Part shown: positions 8,719 to 16,656 of the stretch, piece after piece
How the letters are laid out: the number at the start of each line of letters is the position of its first letter
How positions within the stretch are numbered: position 1 is the stretch's first letter
Assembly: GCF_014636175.1 (NCBI RefSeq)
Contig: NZ_BMDW01000004.1
Location: 1-64,000 of the forward strand
Reading direction: 5' to 3'
DNA length: 64,000 nucleotides
From: Sphingomonas psychrolutea
GTDB taxonomy: Bacteria; Pseudomonadota; Alphaproteobacteria; Sphingomonadales; Sphingomonadaceae
Made by a program: the position numbers and the translations under genes
Notes under the pieces: model-generated
The model's database searches: none
The model's input: only the letters and a program-made list of their open reading frames with translations
Told to the model about the DNA's origin: nothing

Positions 8719-8920
8719 GCCGCCCCCTCTGTCACGGGAACCTGAGAGCTTTGACCCGCCGCCTCACTGCTACGGGCTTACCCCTTCGGTGGCCCCCGCT
8801 CAGCGAGCGGGTGCGCTTTCCAGAGTGTCGATAGCGCGCGCGGTCCGGTGGCCTGAGAGATTCCGGGGCGGTTGCTCCTTCGGCGCCCCGGATCAAGTCC
8901 GGGGTCTCTCCCGCGCGTGC
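8719..8920 (-). promoter_or_regulatory. Tandem glycine riboswitch
   Basis: Read on the minus strand, two glycine aptamers follow each other. Aptamer 1 (about 8920-8833) shows GCGGGAGAGACC, GCGCCGAAGGAGCAA and GGAATCTCTCAGGC. Aptamer 2 (about 8828-8719) shows ACTCTGGAAAGCGC, GCCACCGAAGGGGTAAGCC and CTCTCAGGTTCCCGTGACAGAGG. These are the conserved cores of the known glycine riboswitch class, in the usual two-aptamer order. It lies about 60 bp upstream of gcvT, so glycine should control the whole gcvT-H-PA-PB unit; the class normally turns gcv expression on. Confidence 0.93.
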
Positions 8921-8941
8921 CTATGCGAGTTGCCCCGCATC

Positions 8942-8980
8942 GACGCCCAAAGGTTTGACGCGGTGCAGCAAGCGAGTCAA
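8942..8980 (-). promoter_or_regulatory. Possible promoter of the gcv riboswitch transcript
   Basis: On the minus strand a TTGACT hexamer lies at 8980-8975, followed 18 bases later by a weak AAACCT. It is positioned just upstream of the first glycine aptamer. The -10 match is poor and alphaproteobacterial promoters diverge from consensus, so this is tentative. Confidence 0.25.
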
Positions 8981-9001
8981 TCCGCCTTGGCGGGCTTTCG
9001 T

Positions 9002-9271
9002 CTATTCCGCAGCGATTGCGCTATCGGGCAGGCCCATCGCGCAAACGCGGCGAAGGATCGCGTTGCCGGCCTCGCTTTGCGCAATCATGCAGGGCTCGTC
9101 CCAATCGGACATGTGGAGGAAGGCCTCATCCCCGACCTTCACTTCGGAATAGGTCGCATGATTGGTGACGGAAACAGCCGCAAGGGTTTTAAGACGCGCG
9201 CTGACTTCGACCTGGTCCTGGGCCGCATATTCCAGGCTAACCATACCCGAGGGGAGTTCTAGCAACTGCAT
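9002..9271 (-). CDS. Hypothetical protein, 89 residues
   Basis: I do not recognise a family. The product is a small soluble acidic protein without a signal peptide or membrane segment (MQLLELPSGMVSLEY start, IAAE end). It is likely genuine because a strong GGGGAGGAG lies about 6-7 bases before the ATG at 9271 and the codon use matches the neighbours. It ends about 80 bp before the first glycine aptamer of the gcv operon on the same strand. No function is proposed. Confidence 0.65.
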   Translation of the reverse strand: MQLLELPSGMVSLEYAAQDQVEVSARLKTLAAVSVTNHATYSEVKVGDEAFLHMSDWDEPCMIAQSEAGNAILRRVCAMGLPDSAIAAE

Positions 9272-9314
9272 GATGTGCTCCTCCCCATACTCCTACGCTT
9301 TCGCATACCCCCTC

Positions 9315-9618
9315 TCAAGACCCGCTCAAGCGAGCGGGACGGCAAGCAGCGTCAATCACCAAGGCCCAAGTTCCATATTTGACCACGATCGAATCGGCGT
9401 CCGGCCCGAGCGGATGGCCGTATTTCAGTCGATTGCGCATTTCATGACCGCGACGATCGCAGGATCGTCGTGGCCACGAAACCGTGCTTTCAGGTATTAC
9501 GCAAGTCGACCATAACCTGCCCCACCTGTTCGATCGCAATGCCGTCCGCCAGCATAGCATCCGCCACGTCCCGCAAGCCACGAACCTGCCGCTCATACTC
9601 CTCGCGAGATGACGGCAC
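9315..9618 (-). pseudogene. Possible frameshifted remnant of a small gene
   Basis: This 355-bp gap (9272-9626) has no convincing intact gene. Three protein-like stretches occur on the minus strand in three different frames. The first starts at GTG 9618 and reads EEYERQVRGLRDVADAM ... VMVDLRNT, stopping at 9490. The second reads GHDDPAIVAVMK near 9475-9440. The third starts at ATG 9440 and reads MRNRLKYGHPLGPDADS to a stop at 9315. Together they look like one ancestral reading frame broken by two frameshifts. This is inference from composition, and none of the pieces has a clear ribosome-binding site. Confidence 0.4.
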
Positions 9619-9626
9619 GCGGCGGA

Positions 9627-10307
9627 TTACCGCGTGGCGTTATATTTCAGCTGGTCGTTGGTCAGCTGGAACCCGACCAGCGCCTCGAAGGTCGATCTCA
9701 GCACCGCGGCACGAATCTCCGGACGCGTGAGCGGATCCACCGCAGCCTCCTGGTCGCCCGGACGGCGCTTCTCGGTCAGTTTCTTGCGCACATCGTCCGA
9801 CAAAGTCGCGGCGGAGCGAGCGACGGTTGCGCTGCCAGTGCCCTGTATGCTGGCGCGCGCCTGGCCGGGCTCGAAATGCAGCGTCGCATGGCCAATTCGC
9901 TTGGCGACCACGGCGCTGCCGCCCTGCACAACGGTGACGAAGTACGGCAAGGTGACGTCCCGCGCGCCATCGGTGCTGGTCCGGCGGCCTTCGACCGAGA
10001 AGGTCACGCTGGTCAGAATATCGGCCCCCGAATCGGTACAGGTCGAACGCACCTTGGTCAGCACCGCCGTCACATCGACTGCGCTGGCGTCGCGGCTGGT
10101 CGCGGGATCGAACACGGTGATGTCGCCGGTCGATGCCGGAACCGCGACACTCGGGCAGGCGGTCCGGATCGCGGTGATGCCGCCCGTCTCGTCAAGGTCG
10201 CCGGTGGTCTTGCACGCGCCAAGCAGAGAGCATGCCGACAGCAGGAACGCTGATGCGGCGATGGTCGATTTCCGGGTTTTCACGGGGTCACGTACCTTGT
10301 CATACAA
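9627..10307 (-). CDS. Putative lipoprotein of unknown function
   Basis: A 226-residue exported protein. A hydrophobic N-terminal segment ends in two possible lipobox cysteines (LSAC26 and LGAC32), so it is probably an outer- or inner-membrane lipoprotein facing the periplasm. The mature part has a cysteine pair (near residues 51 and 90), a beta-rich stretch (DVTLPYFVTVVQGGSAVVAKRIG) and an acidic/basic C-terminal half. I do not recognise a named domain. It diverges from ispH across a gap of about 116 bp that must carry both promoters. Confidence 0.75.
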   Translation of the reverse strand: MYDKVRDPVKTRKSTIAASAFLLSACSLLGACKTTGDLDETGGITAIRTACPSVAVPASTGDITVFDPATSRDASAVDVTAVLTKVRSTCTDSGADILTSVTFSVEGRRTSTDGARDVTLPYFVTVVQGGSAVVAKRIGHATLHFEPGQARASIQGTGSATVARSAATLSDDVRKKLTEKRRPGDQEAAVDPLTRPEIRAAVLRSTFEALVGFQLTNDQLKYNATR

Positions 10308-10423
10308 AAGGGCTTTAGCCTCGCGCGCAAAATCACCTGTGTAAGGATTTATTGCGCAGATGCTGGTGCACCATAGGAAGCGGCTTTCGCCTACGCAAGC
10401 AATCGCGTAGGGTTGCCCCTGTG

Positions 10424-11380
10424 ATGCTTACCCCCCAAAAGCCGCCCCTCGCCTTGATCATCGCCGCCCCGCGTGGGTTTTGCGCGGGCGTTGATCGTGC
10501 GATCCAGATCGTCGAACTGGCGATCGAGAAGTTCGGTGCACCGGTCTACGTGCGCCATGAAATCGTGCACAATCGCTTCGTTGTGGACATGTTGCGCGAC
10601 AAGGGTGCGGTATTTGTCGAGGAACTGGACGAGGTTCCCGACGGCCTGCCCGTCGTGTTTTCCGCGCACGGCGTGCCCAAGGCGGTGCCGGACAAAGCGA
10701 CCGAGCGCGGCCTCGCCTTTTTCGACGCGACCTGTCCGCTCGTCTCCAAGGTCCACCGCGAAGCCGAGCGGCAAGTCGAGGCCGGGCGGCATATTCTCTT
10801 CATCGGCCATGTCGGCCACCCCGAGGTGATCGGCACTTTCGGTCAAGTGCCCGATGGGGCGATGTCGCTGGTCGAGACAGTCGCGGATGCGGAAGGCTTC
10901 GTACCGGTCGATCCCGACAACCTCGCTTTCTTGACGCAGACAACGCTCTCGATGGATGACACCGCCGAGGTGGTTTCAGTACTGAAGCGCCGGTTCCCCG
11001 GCATCCAGGGGCCGCGCGGCGAGGACATTTGCTACGCCACCTCCAACCGGCAAAGCGCCGTCAAGGCGATCGCGCATGCGTGCGACGCGCTGCTGGTGAT
11101 CGGCGCGCCCAATTCGTCAAATTCGGTGCGACTGGTCGAAGTCGCCGAGCGCGAGGGCACGCGGGCACGGCTGATCCAGCGTGCTGCGGAGCTCGACTGG
11201 GCTTTCCTCGACGGCGTGACGACGCTCGGGATCACCGCCGGAGCCTCCGCGCCCGAGGTGCTGGTGCGCGAACTGGTCGACCGGCTGGCAGAGCGGTTCG
11301 TCATCACCGAGCAGGAAGTCGAGACCAAGCGCGAGACGATCTCGTTCAAATTGCCCCGCGGGCTCGAAATCGCCGCCTGA
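10424..11380 (+). CDS. ispH: 4-hydroxy-3-methylbut-2-enyl diphosphate reductase
   Basis: A 318-residue iron-sulfur enzyme that makes IPP and DMAPP in the last step of the MEP isoprenoid pathway. The three cluster-binding cysteines are present: Cys20 (PRGFCAGV), Cys104 (ATCPLVSK) and Cys203 ([10 protein letters not shown]). So are VRHEIVHNR and the GAPNSSNS and [10 protein letters not shown] blocks. ATG 10424 gives the canonical start; the open frame extends upstream without a family match, and a GTG at 10421 is an alternative. thrB begins 3 bp after the stop, so ispH, thrB and rnhA are likely one transcript. Confidence 0.97.
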   Translation: MLTPQKPPLALIIAAPRGFCAGVDRAIQIVELAIEKFGAPVYVRHEIVHNRFVVDMLRDKGAVFVEELDEVPDGLPVVFSAHGVPKAVPDKATERGLAFFDATCPLVSKVHREAERQVEAGRHILFIGHVGHPEVIGTFGQVPDGAMSLVETVADAEGFVPVDPDNLAFLTQTTLSMDDTAEVVSVLKRRFPGIQGPRGEDICYATSNRQSAVKAIAHACDALLVIGAPNSSNSVRLVEVAEREGTRARLIQRAAELDWAFLDGVTTLGITAGASAPEVLVRELVDRLAERFVITEQEVETKRETISFKLPRGLEIAA

Positions 11381-11383
11381 TCC

Positions 11384-12352
11384 ATGGCGGTGTACACGCC
11401 TGTCTCGGCCGAGATTTTGGCCGGTTTTCTCACGCGTTATGACGTGGGCGAACTGGTATCCGTCAAGGGCATCGCCGAGGGGGTCGAGAACACCAATTAT
11501 CTGGTCGACACGACGACCGGACGCTTCATCCTGACGCTGTACGAGAAGCGCGTCGATAGCGGCGACTTGCCCTATTTCATGGTGCTGCTCGATCATCTCG
11601 CGGCGCGTGGGTGCCCGGTGCCCCCCGCGATCAAGGACCGCGACGGCGTGGCGATCCAGACGCTGGAGGGACGACCCGCGTGCCTGATCCAGTTCCTGCC
11701 GGGGGTTTCGGTGACGCATCCGACGCCGACACAGGCTCTCGCAGCCGGGACCGCGCTCGGCGAAATGCACGCGGCGCTGGCCGATTTCCCGCTCGAACGC
11801 GCGAACTCGATGGGCTTTGCGACGTGGCAGCCGCTGCTCGATCGATGCGGAGGCGCCCTCGACTCGATCGCCCCCGGACTACATCACGACATGACCGTCG
11901 CGCTCGCCGATCTGGCCGCGACATGGGCACGCGACCCCCTCCCCCGTTCGACCATCCATGCTGATTTGTTTCCAGACAATGTGCTGATGCGCGGCGATGC
12001 CGTCGGCGGGCTGATCGACTTCTACTTCGCCTGTACCGATATCCGCGTCTATGATCTGGCGGTGATGCACGCGGCGTGGGCGTTCGATGCGACGGGCATG
12101 ACGTTCGACGCTGCAGTCGGCGATGCGCTGATCGCTGGCTATGCGCGCCATTTCCCCTTGTCACAGGACGAGCGCTCCGCCTTCAACGATCTCGCTGTCG
12201 GGGCATGCATCCGCTTCACACTCTCCCGCGCGTGGGATTGGCTCAACACCCCGGCCGACGCGGTGGTAACGCGCAAGGATCCGCTGGCGTTCTGGCGGCG
12301 TGTCAAAGTCTACGACCCCAATCTCGCCAGCCTGTTGAAGACGCTCTCATGA
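11384..12352 (+). CDS. thrB: Homoserine kinase (ThrB, APH-fold type)
   Basis: A 322-residue cytoplasmic kinase that phosphorylates homoserine in threonine synthesis. It belongs to the aminoglycoside-phosphotransferase-like homoserine kinases common in alpha- and betaproteobacteria, not the GHMP type. Seen: [16 protein letters not shown] start, [13 protein letters not shown], the Brenner motif [11 protein letters not shown] (His192, Asp194) and the following metal-binding [10 protein letters not shown]. The last four bases (ATGA) overlap the rnhA start, indicating translational coupling. Confidence 0.95.
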   Translation: MAVYTPVSAEILAGFLTRYDVGELVSVKGIAEGVENTNYLVDTTTGRFILTLYEKRVDSGDLPYFMVLLDHLAARGCPVPPAIKDRDGVAIQTLEGRPACLIQFLPGVSVTHPTPTQALAAGTALGEMHAALADFPLERANSMGFATWQPLLDRCGGALDSIAPGLHHDMTVALADLAATWARDPLPRSTIHADLFPDNVLMRGDAVGGLIDFYFACTDIRVYDLAVMHAAWAFDATGMTFDAAVGDALIAGYARHFPLSQDERSAFNDLAVGACIRFTLSRAWDWLNTPADAVVTRKDPLAFWRRVKVYDPNLASLLKTLS

Positions 12353-12801
12353 CCGAACTGACCAAAATCGAAATCGCCACCGATGGCGCGTGCAAGGGCA
12401 ACCCCGGCCCCGGCGGCTGGGGCGCGCTGATCCGTTCGGGCACGACCGAGAAGGAACTCTCGGGCGGTGAACTGCTCACCACCAACAATCGCATGGAACT
12501 GACCGCGGCGATCGAGGGGCTCAATGCGCTGAAACGGCCGTGCCATGTGACGCTATCGACCGACAGCCGCTACGTGATGGACGGGCTGACCAAGTGGATC
12601 AAAGGCTGGCAGAAAAACGGCTGGAAGACCGCCGCGAAGCAGCCGGTCAAGAATGCCGATCTGTGGCAAAGGCTGCTCGATGCGGCGAAACCGCACAGGA
12701 TCGAATGGGTGTGGGTCAAGGGCCATGCCGGCCACCCCGACAACGAACGCGCAGACACGCTGGCGAGCGATGCCGCGGTGGCGGCGGGACGGCGGGGTTA
12801 G
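12349..12801 (+). CDS. rnhA: Ribonuclease HI
   Basis: A 150-residue endonuclease that cuts the RNA strand of RNA-DNA hybrids. Catalytic residues are visible in order: Asp12 in [17 protein letters not shown], Glu in [13 protein letters not shown], Asp in [11 protein letters not shown], and His/Asp in [14 protein letters not shown]. Length is normal. The start overlaps thrB by 4 nt. The stop is only 1 bp from the stop of the convergent YegP-like gene. Confidence 0.97.
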   Translation: MTELTKIEIATDGACKGNPGPGGWGALIRSGTTEKELSGGELLTTNNRMELTAAIEGLNALKRPCHVTLSTDSRYVMDGLTKWIKGWQKNGWKTAAKQPVKNADLWQRLLDAAKPHRIEWVWVKGHAGHPDNERADTLASDAAVAAGRRG

Positions 12802-12802
12802 C

Positions 12803-12979
12803 TCAGCTATTATCCTCGGTCGGCGCGTCCGGGCCGTTTTTCTTGATCGAATCGATCGCGTTTTGGGCGGACGCCTTGCTGGCATAGCCTTCGGTCGTGA
12901 ACATCGTCTCGCTATTGTATTTGAAGCGGACGCGGAACTCGCCAGCCTTATCCTTATAGATCTCGAATTTATGTGCCAT
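12803..12979 (-). CDS. YegP/DUF1508 family small protein
   Basis: A 58-residue protein with the single DUF1508 repeat pattern: FEIYKDKAGEFRVRFKYNSE, then EGYASKASAQNAIDSIKKN. The family is widespread and poorly characterised. GGGAGG seven bases before the ATG at 12979 supports this start rather than the longer frame from 13093, whose upstream part lacks any family match. It converges on rnhA with a 1-bp gap. Confidence 0.85.
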   Translation of the reverse strand: MAHKFEIYKDKAGEFRVRFKYNSETMFTTEGYASKASAQNAIDSIKKNGPDAPTEDNS

Positions 12980-13028
12980 CAGAGCCTCCCGCTTTCTCGG
13001 TGGCGATATCCTATACCCGAGCCGATCG

Positions 13029-14132
13029 TTACGCCAGCGCGTGGAAACGCCCCGGGGCATAGCGCGCCGGATCGATCGCCGCGACGCTCGCATCGGGCGC
13101 CAGCCCGAGCAAGACTGCGGCGGCGAGTGCGGCTGCCGCGGGCGCGGTCTGGATGCCGAAACCGCCCTGCCCCGCGCACCAGAAAAATCCGGGCGAATCG
13201 GGTGCGAAGCCGTAGACCGGCAGCCGATCGGGCGCGAAGCTGCGCAGGCCTGCCCAGCGTCGTTCCACCTTCGTCACGCGCCAGTCCACGACCTGTTCGA
13301 AGCGGTCGATCGCGGTGGCGACATCGATTTCCTCGGGCTGGGCGTCGCCCGGCGCGACCTTGGTTTCATCATGCGGGCTGAGCCACAAACGCCCCCCCGC
13401 CTCGGGCTTGAAATAGAAATTCCCGGCAATGTCGGCGATGTGCTGCATCGTCGCGGGCGGTGCCGGGTCGGTCACCAGTTGCACGACCGTGCGGCGATAC
13501 GCGGTGATGCCAATCGGTGCGACATCGGCCCGGCGCGCGACGTCGTCGGCCCATGCCCCGGCCGCATTCACCAGAATCGTCGCCGAGAACATGCCGGCGC
13601 CGGTCATGATCTGCCAGCGATCGGCCATGTGCGTGGCAGCCTGCAACGGCGCGGAAAGCGTCAGCACCGCACCCGCGCGCCGCGCATCGGCCAAACAGTG
13701 CGCATGCAGCGCAGCAACATCGATATAGGTGCTGCTTCGCTCCATAATACCGAGCGTCCAGTCGGCCCGTAGCCCAGGAATGAAGGCACGGGGATCGACG
13801 CGTTCGAGCGCCACGCCGCTTCCTGCGAATTCGGCAAGAAACGCTTCGATCGCGGCCTGATCCGCCGCACGACCGATATGCAGCGAGCCGAGATCCTCCA
13901 GAAACCCGCCGTCGCGCAGCGCCGCGCCCGACGCGGTGGTCAGCGGTTGCACCCCCGGCCCGCCATAGCTTTCCGACCAGAAGGCCGCCGAGCGCCCGGT
14001 CGCGTGATAGCCCGGCAAGTCTTCGGCCTCCAACAGCAGCACCGACGCATGCGGCGCAACCGCCGCGGCCAGGCTGGCGCCCGCCATTCCGGCACCGATG
14101 ATCGCGATATCGTACCGCGTCATACCGCTCAT
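13029..14132 (-). CDS. FAD-dependent oxidoreductase, DAO family
   Basis: A 367-residue flavoprotein of the glycine oxidase/D-amino-acid oxidase superfamily. The dinucleotide motif IAIIGAGMAGASLA is at residues 9-22, followed by the acidic strand end LLLEAEDLPGYHATGRSAA. A second FAD contact is seen as ILVNAAGAWADDVA and a C-terminal block as FFWCAGQGGFGIQTAPAAA. The substrate cannot be assigned. Its start overlaps the upstream hydrolase stop (ATGA), which supports the ATG at 14132 over the one nine bases in. Confidence 0.88.
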   Translation of the reverse strand: MSGMTRYDIAIIGAGMAGASLAAAVAPHASVLLLEAEDLPGYHATGRSAAFWSESYGGPGVQPLTTASGAALRDGGFLEDLGSLHIGRAADQAAIEAFLAEFAGSGVALERVDPRAFIPGLRADWTLGIMERSSTYIDVAALHAHCLADARRAGAVLTLSAPLQAATHMADRWQIMTGAGMFSATILVNAAGAWADDVARRADVAPIGITAYRRTVVQLVTDPAPPATMQHIADIAGNFYFKPEAGGRLWLSPHDETKVAPGDAQPEEIDVATAIDRFEQVVDWRVTKVERRWAGLRSFAPDRLPVYGFAPDSPGFFWCAGQGGFGIQTAPAAAALAAAVLLGLAPDASVAAIDPARYAPGRFHALA

Positions 14133-15070
14133 CCTTGCGCGCGCGCCGACAGGAAAATGTCGATCTCACCGATCACACGATTGCGCACCGCATCGACTTC
14201 GCGCAACAGCTCGTGCGCCGCCTCCTTGCCGAAGCGCACGATCCGCGCATCGGGCAGCTTCGCCGCAGTCTTGTACGCTGCTTTGGGCGAGACGAGCTTG
14301 TCGTCGTCGGCAACGAGCAACAGGATCGGCACGGACAGCGTCTTCAGCCGCGAATCGTCGCGCAACCGCCGGGTCGAGCCGAACGCCTCGATCACCCAGC
14401 GCCAGCTCGGCGGGCCGAGCAGCAGCTCCGGCTTGGACGATTGCCAGAAGATTTCATCCGCATAGCGCTCTTGGTCGTGCGTCAGCAGAGCCTGCCGGGT
14501 CTCGGTCGATGCGGGGCGCTCATTGCCGCGCCAGGCCGGGCGCGCCGAATTGCCGACGCCTCCCAGCACGCCCGCCAGCCGCTCGCCCAGCGTCCAGCCA
14601 AGCGGGCTGTGCAGCCCGAGCATTGGCGCCACGAGCACCGCGGCATCAGGGGTCGCGGCACCCTCGACCATTGCGCGGAGCAGCAAATGCCCGCCCATCG
14701 AATGGCCCAGCACGACATGCGGCCCCGCCCCTTCGGCGACCCAACCTGCCCAAAAGTCGCGAAAATCGTCGACATAGAGCTGGAAGTCATCGACGTGCCC
14801 GACATGTGGGTCGGGCGTTAGCCGCCCCGATCCGCCCTGCCCGCGCCAGTCGAACGAGGTGATCGACCAGCCTTGCGCATGCCAGTGCGCGAACGCCTCA
14901 AGATACTTCTCGAAGATGTCGCCGCGACCGCCCTCGAACAGCATCCGGCCCCGTGCGCGCCCTTCGGCCGGCCAATCGAATCGCCGCAGCGGCCAGCCGT
15001 CGCGGGCGGTCCAGCGGGTAATCCGCGCGGCGGCGGGAATCGCTCGGCGATAGAGTTGGGGGGAGACCAT
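14129..15070 (-). CDS. Alpha/beta hydrolase, lysophospholipase-like
   Basis: A 313-residue serine hydrolase resembling PldB/monoacylglycerol lipase proteins. The nucleophile elbow is VVLGHSMGGHLLLRAM (about residues 118-133) and the oxyanion-region block is ITSFDWRGQGGSG. An aspartate in LLLVADDDKLVSP and a histidine in KEAAHELLREVD near the C-terminus complete a likely catalytic triad. No signal peptide is seen. It is translationally coupled to the downstream oxidoreductase and diverges from the tad cluster with 48 bp between starts. Confidence 0.86.
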   Translation of the reverse strand: MVSPQLYRRAIPAAARITRWTARDGWPLRRFDWPAEGRARGRMLFEGGRGDIFEKYLEAFAHWHAQGWSITSFDWRGQGGSGRLTPDPHVGHVDDFQLYVDDFRDFWAGWVAEGAGPHVVLGHSMGGHLLLRAMVEGAATPDAAVLVAPMLGLHSPLGWTLGERLAGVLGGVGNSARPAWRGNERPASTETRQALLTHDQERYADEIFWQSSKPELLLGPPSWRWVIEAFGSTRRLRDDSRLKTLSVPILLLVADDDKLVSPKAAYKTAAKLPDARIVRFGKEAAHELLREVDAVRNRVIGEIDIFLSARAQG

Positions 15071-15118
15071 TGCCGTTGGTTACGTTTTAGAAAGGCCTGA
15101 CGTCTAGGCTTTTCCCTT

Positions 15119-15601
15119 ATGGGTGGGGCTTCGCTTTCCGCAACTTTGCTCGTCGCGCTTGCGGCGCTTCTGGTTTCGGCCGGAATCCAGGACGCGCGCA
15201 CGCGCGAGATCGCCAATTGGAAAAACGCCGCAATCGCGCTGTTGGCCCCGATCTGGTGGTGGGCGACCGACCTGACGCTCTGGCCCGACATGGCGACGCA
15301 GCTAGGTCTCGCGCTGATCGTATTCGCGCTGTTCGTCGCGGCGTTCCAGTTCGGCTGGATGGGCGGCGGCGACGTCAAGATGATCGGTGCGCTCGCTTTG
15401 TGGCTGCCACTGGTGCCGCTGACGTGGATGCTGATCGTGATGTCACTGGTCGGCGGAGCACTGACGCTGCTGCTGCTGGTCGAGCGCGCAGTGCGGCACC
15501 GCACCGGCCAAATCGAAGTGCCATACGGCGTGGCAATCGCCATCGCCGCGCTGATCGCGCTGCGTGAACCGCTTTTTAACCACTTTGGTGTGAATGCTTA
15601 A
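15119..15601 (+). CDS. cpaA: Prepilin peptidase of the Tad system (A24 family)
   Basis: A 160-residue integral membrane aspartic protease that would process Flp-type prepilins. The catalytic aspartates are visible: SAGIQDARTREIANW (first Asp near residue 25) and the GxGD-type motif MGGGDVKMIGAL (second Asp near residue 85). About five hydrophobic helices. It lacks the N-terminal methylase domain of PilD, as is normal for TadV/CpaA proteins. It opens the tad cluster, 35 bp before cpaB. Confidence 0.9.
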   Translation: MGGASLSATLLVALAALLVSAGIQDARTREIANWKNAAIALLAPIWWWATDLTLWPDMATQLGLALIVFALFVAAFQFGWMGGGDVKMIGALALWLPLVPLTWMLIVMSLVGGALTLLLLVERAVRHRTGQIEVPYGVAIAIAALIALREPLFNHFGVNA

Positions 15602-15636
15602 CGCCGGCTCAATCGACCGGGTCCGAAAGGTCTGAA

Positions 15637-16656
15637 ATGGATAGTCGCAAGATCATATTGCTGGTGGGTGCGCTGATCGTCGCGGCGATCACGGCGTTCA
15701 TGGCACGATCGCTGATCGTCGGCAGTTCGGCACCGCAAGCCGTCGCGGCGGTGGCGCAGCAGAATACTGGCCCCGAAGTGTTGGTCGCGACCAAGGCCTT
15801 GCCGGTCGGCACGATCCTCGACGCCACGTCGATCCGCTATCAGCCATGGCCCAAGGAAATGGTCGAGAACGTCTATTTTATCAAAAAGCCGGGCTTTGAT
15901 CCCAAGTCGCTTGCCGGCACTGTCGTGCGCAACGCGATTACCGCGGGCCAGCCGCTGACCAACGGATCCCTCGTAAAGCCTGGCGACAGCGGCTTCCTCG
16001 CCGCCGCACTCGGCCCGGGCATGCGTGCGGTCACGGTGCCGGTGCAGACGCAGACCAGCGTCGCGGGCTTCGTTTTCCCGGGCGACCGCATCGACCTTAT
16101 CCTGACGCAAAGCGTGGCGGGCGGCGGCGACGGTCCACCGCTCAAGGCCGCCGAGACAATCATGCGCAATCTGCGCGTGCTCGCCACCGATCAGCGCACC
16201 GACAATTCCACCGGGGAAGATGGCAAGACTATCGTCCGTACGTTCTCAAATGTAACGGTCGAAGCCACCCCGAAGATTGCCGAGCAGATTGCGGTTGCGC
16301 AGACGCTCGGCTCACTGTCGCTGTCGCTGCGCTCGATCGCCGATAACAGCAGCGAACTCGAACAGGCGATCGCCAGCGGCGACGTCAGCATGCCGGATGA
16401 TCCCAAGGCCGAAAAGGCGATGCTGACGCGAATCGCCAGCGCGCCATCGACGGGCACGTCGACCATGGCGACCGGGGCCGACGTGTCGCGCTTCCAGCGT
16501 CGCACCGTGCCGGGAAAGGCTGCGGCCACCAACTCGCAGGGTGGCGCGACACCAGCCAGCGGCGGGTTTCCCGGTGCTGCGGTCAACACCGGACCAGTCG
16601 TCCATATCGCTCGGGGAAATGCGGTGACGGAAGTCGCCGTTGGGGGGAAGAAGTAG
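15637..16656 (+). CDS. cpaB: Flp pilus assembly protein CpaB
   Basis: A 339-residue envelope protein with an N-terminal membrane anchor (IILLVGALIVAAITAFMA). An SAF-like domain follows (about residues 45-110, LVATKALPVGTILDATSIRY), then the RcpC/CpaB core (PGMRAVTVPVQTQTSVAGFV). The family stabilises the outer-membrane secretin and couples it to the periplasm. The C-terminal 70 residues are Ala/Gly/Pro-rich and probably disordered. The stop codon is directly followed by the cpaC ATG. Confidence 0.94.
   Translation: MDSRKIILLVGALIVAAITAFMARSLIVGSSAPQAVAAVAQQNTGPEVLVATKALPVGTILDATSIRYQPWPKEMVENVYFIKKPGFDPKSLAGTVVRNAITAGQPLTNGSLVKPGDSGFLAAALGPGMRAVTVPVQTQTSVAGFVFPGDRIDLILTQSVAGGGDGPPLKAAETIMRNLRVLATDQRTDNSTGEDGKTIVRTFSNVTVEATPKIAEQIAVAQTLGSLSLSLRSIADNSSELEQAIASGDVSMPDDPKAEKAMLTRIASAPSTGTSTMATGADVSRFQRRTVPGKAAATNSQGGATPASGGFPGAAVNTGPVVHIARGNAVTEVAVGGKK

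Noticed and set aside
12790..12860. tRNA-like 5' end GCGGGGTTAGCTCAGC
   Set aside because: It is the end of rnhA followed by the YegP-like stop; there is no D-loop GG, anticodon stem or TTCGA arm downstream.
15570..15640. CtrA-type binding site (TTAACCA ... TTAACG) between cpaA and cpaB
   Set aside because: The two TTAA halves are 18 bases apart, not the seven expected for the CtrA box.
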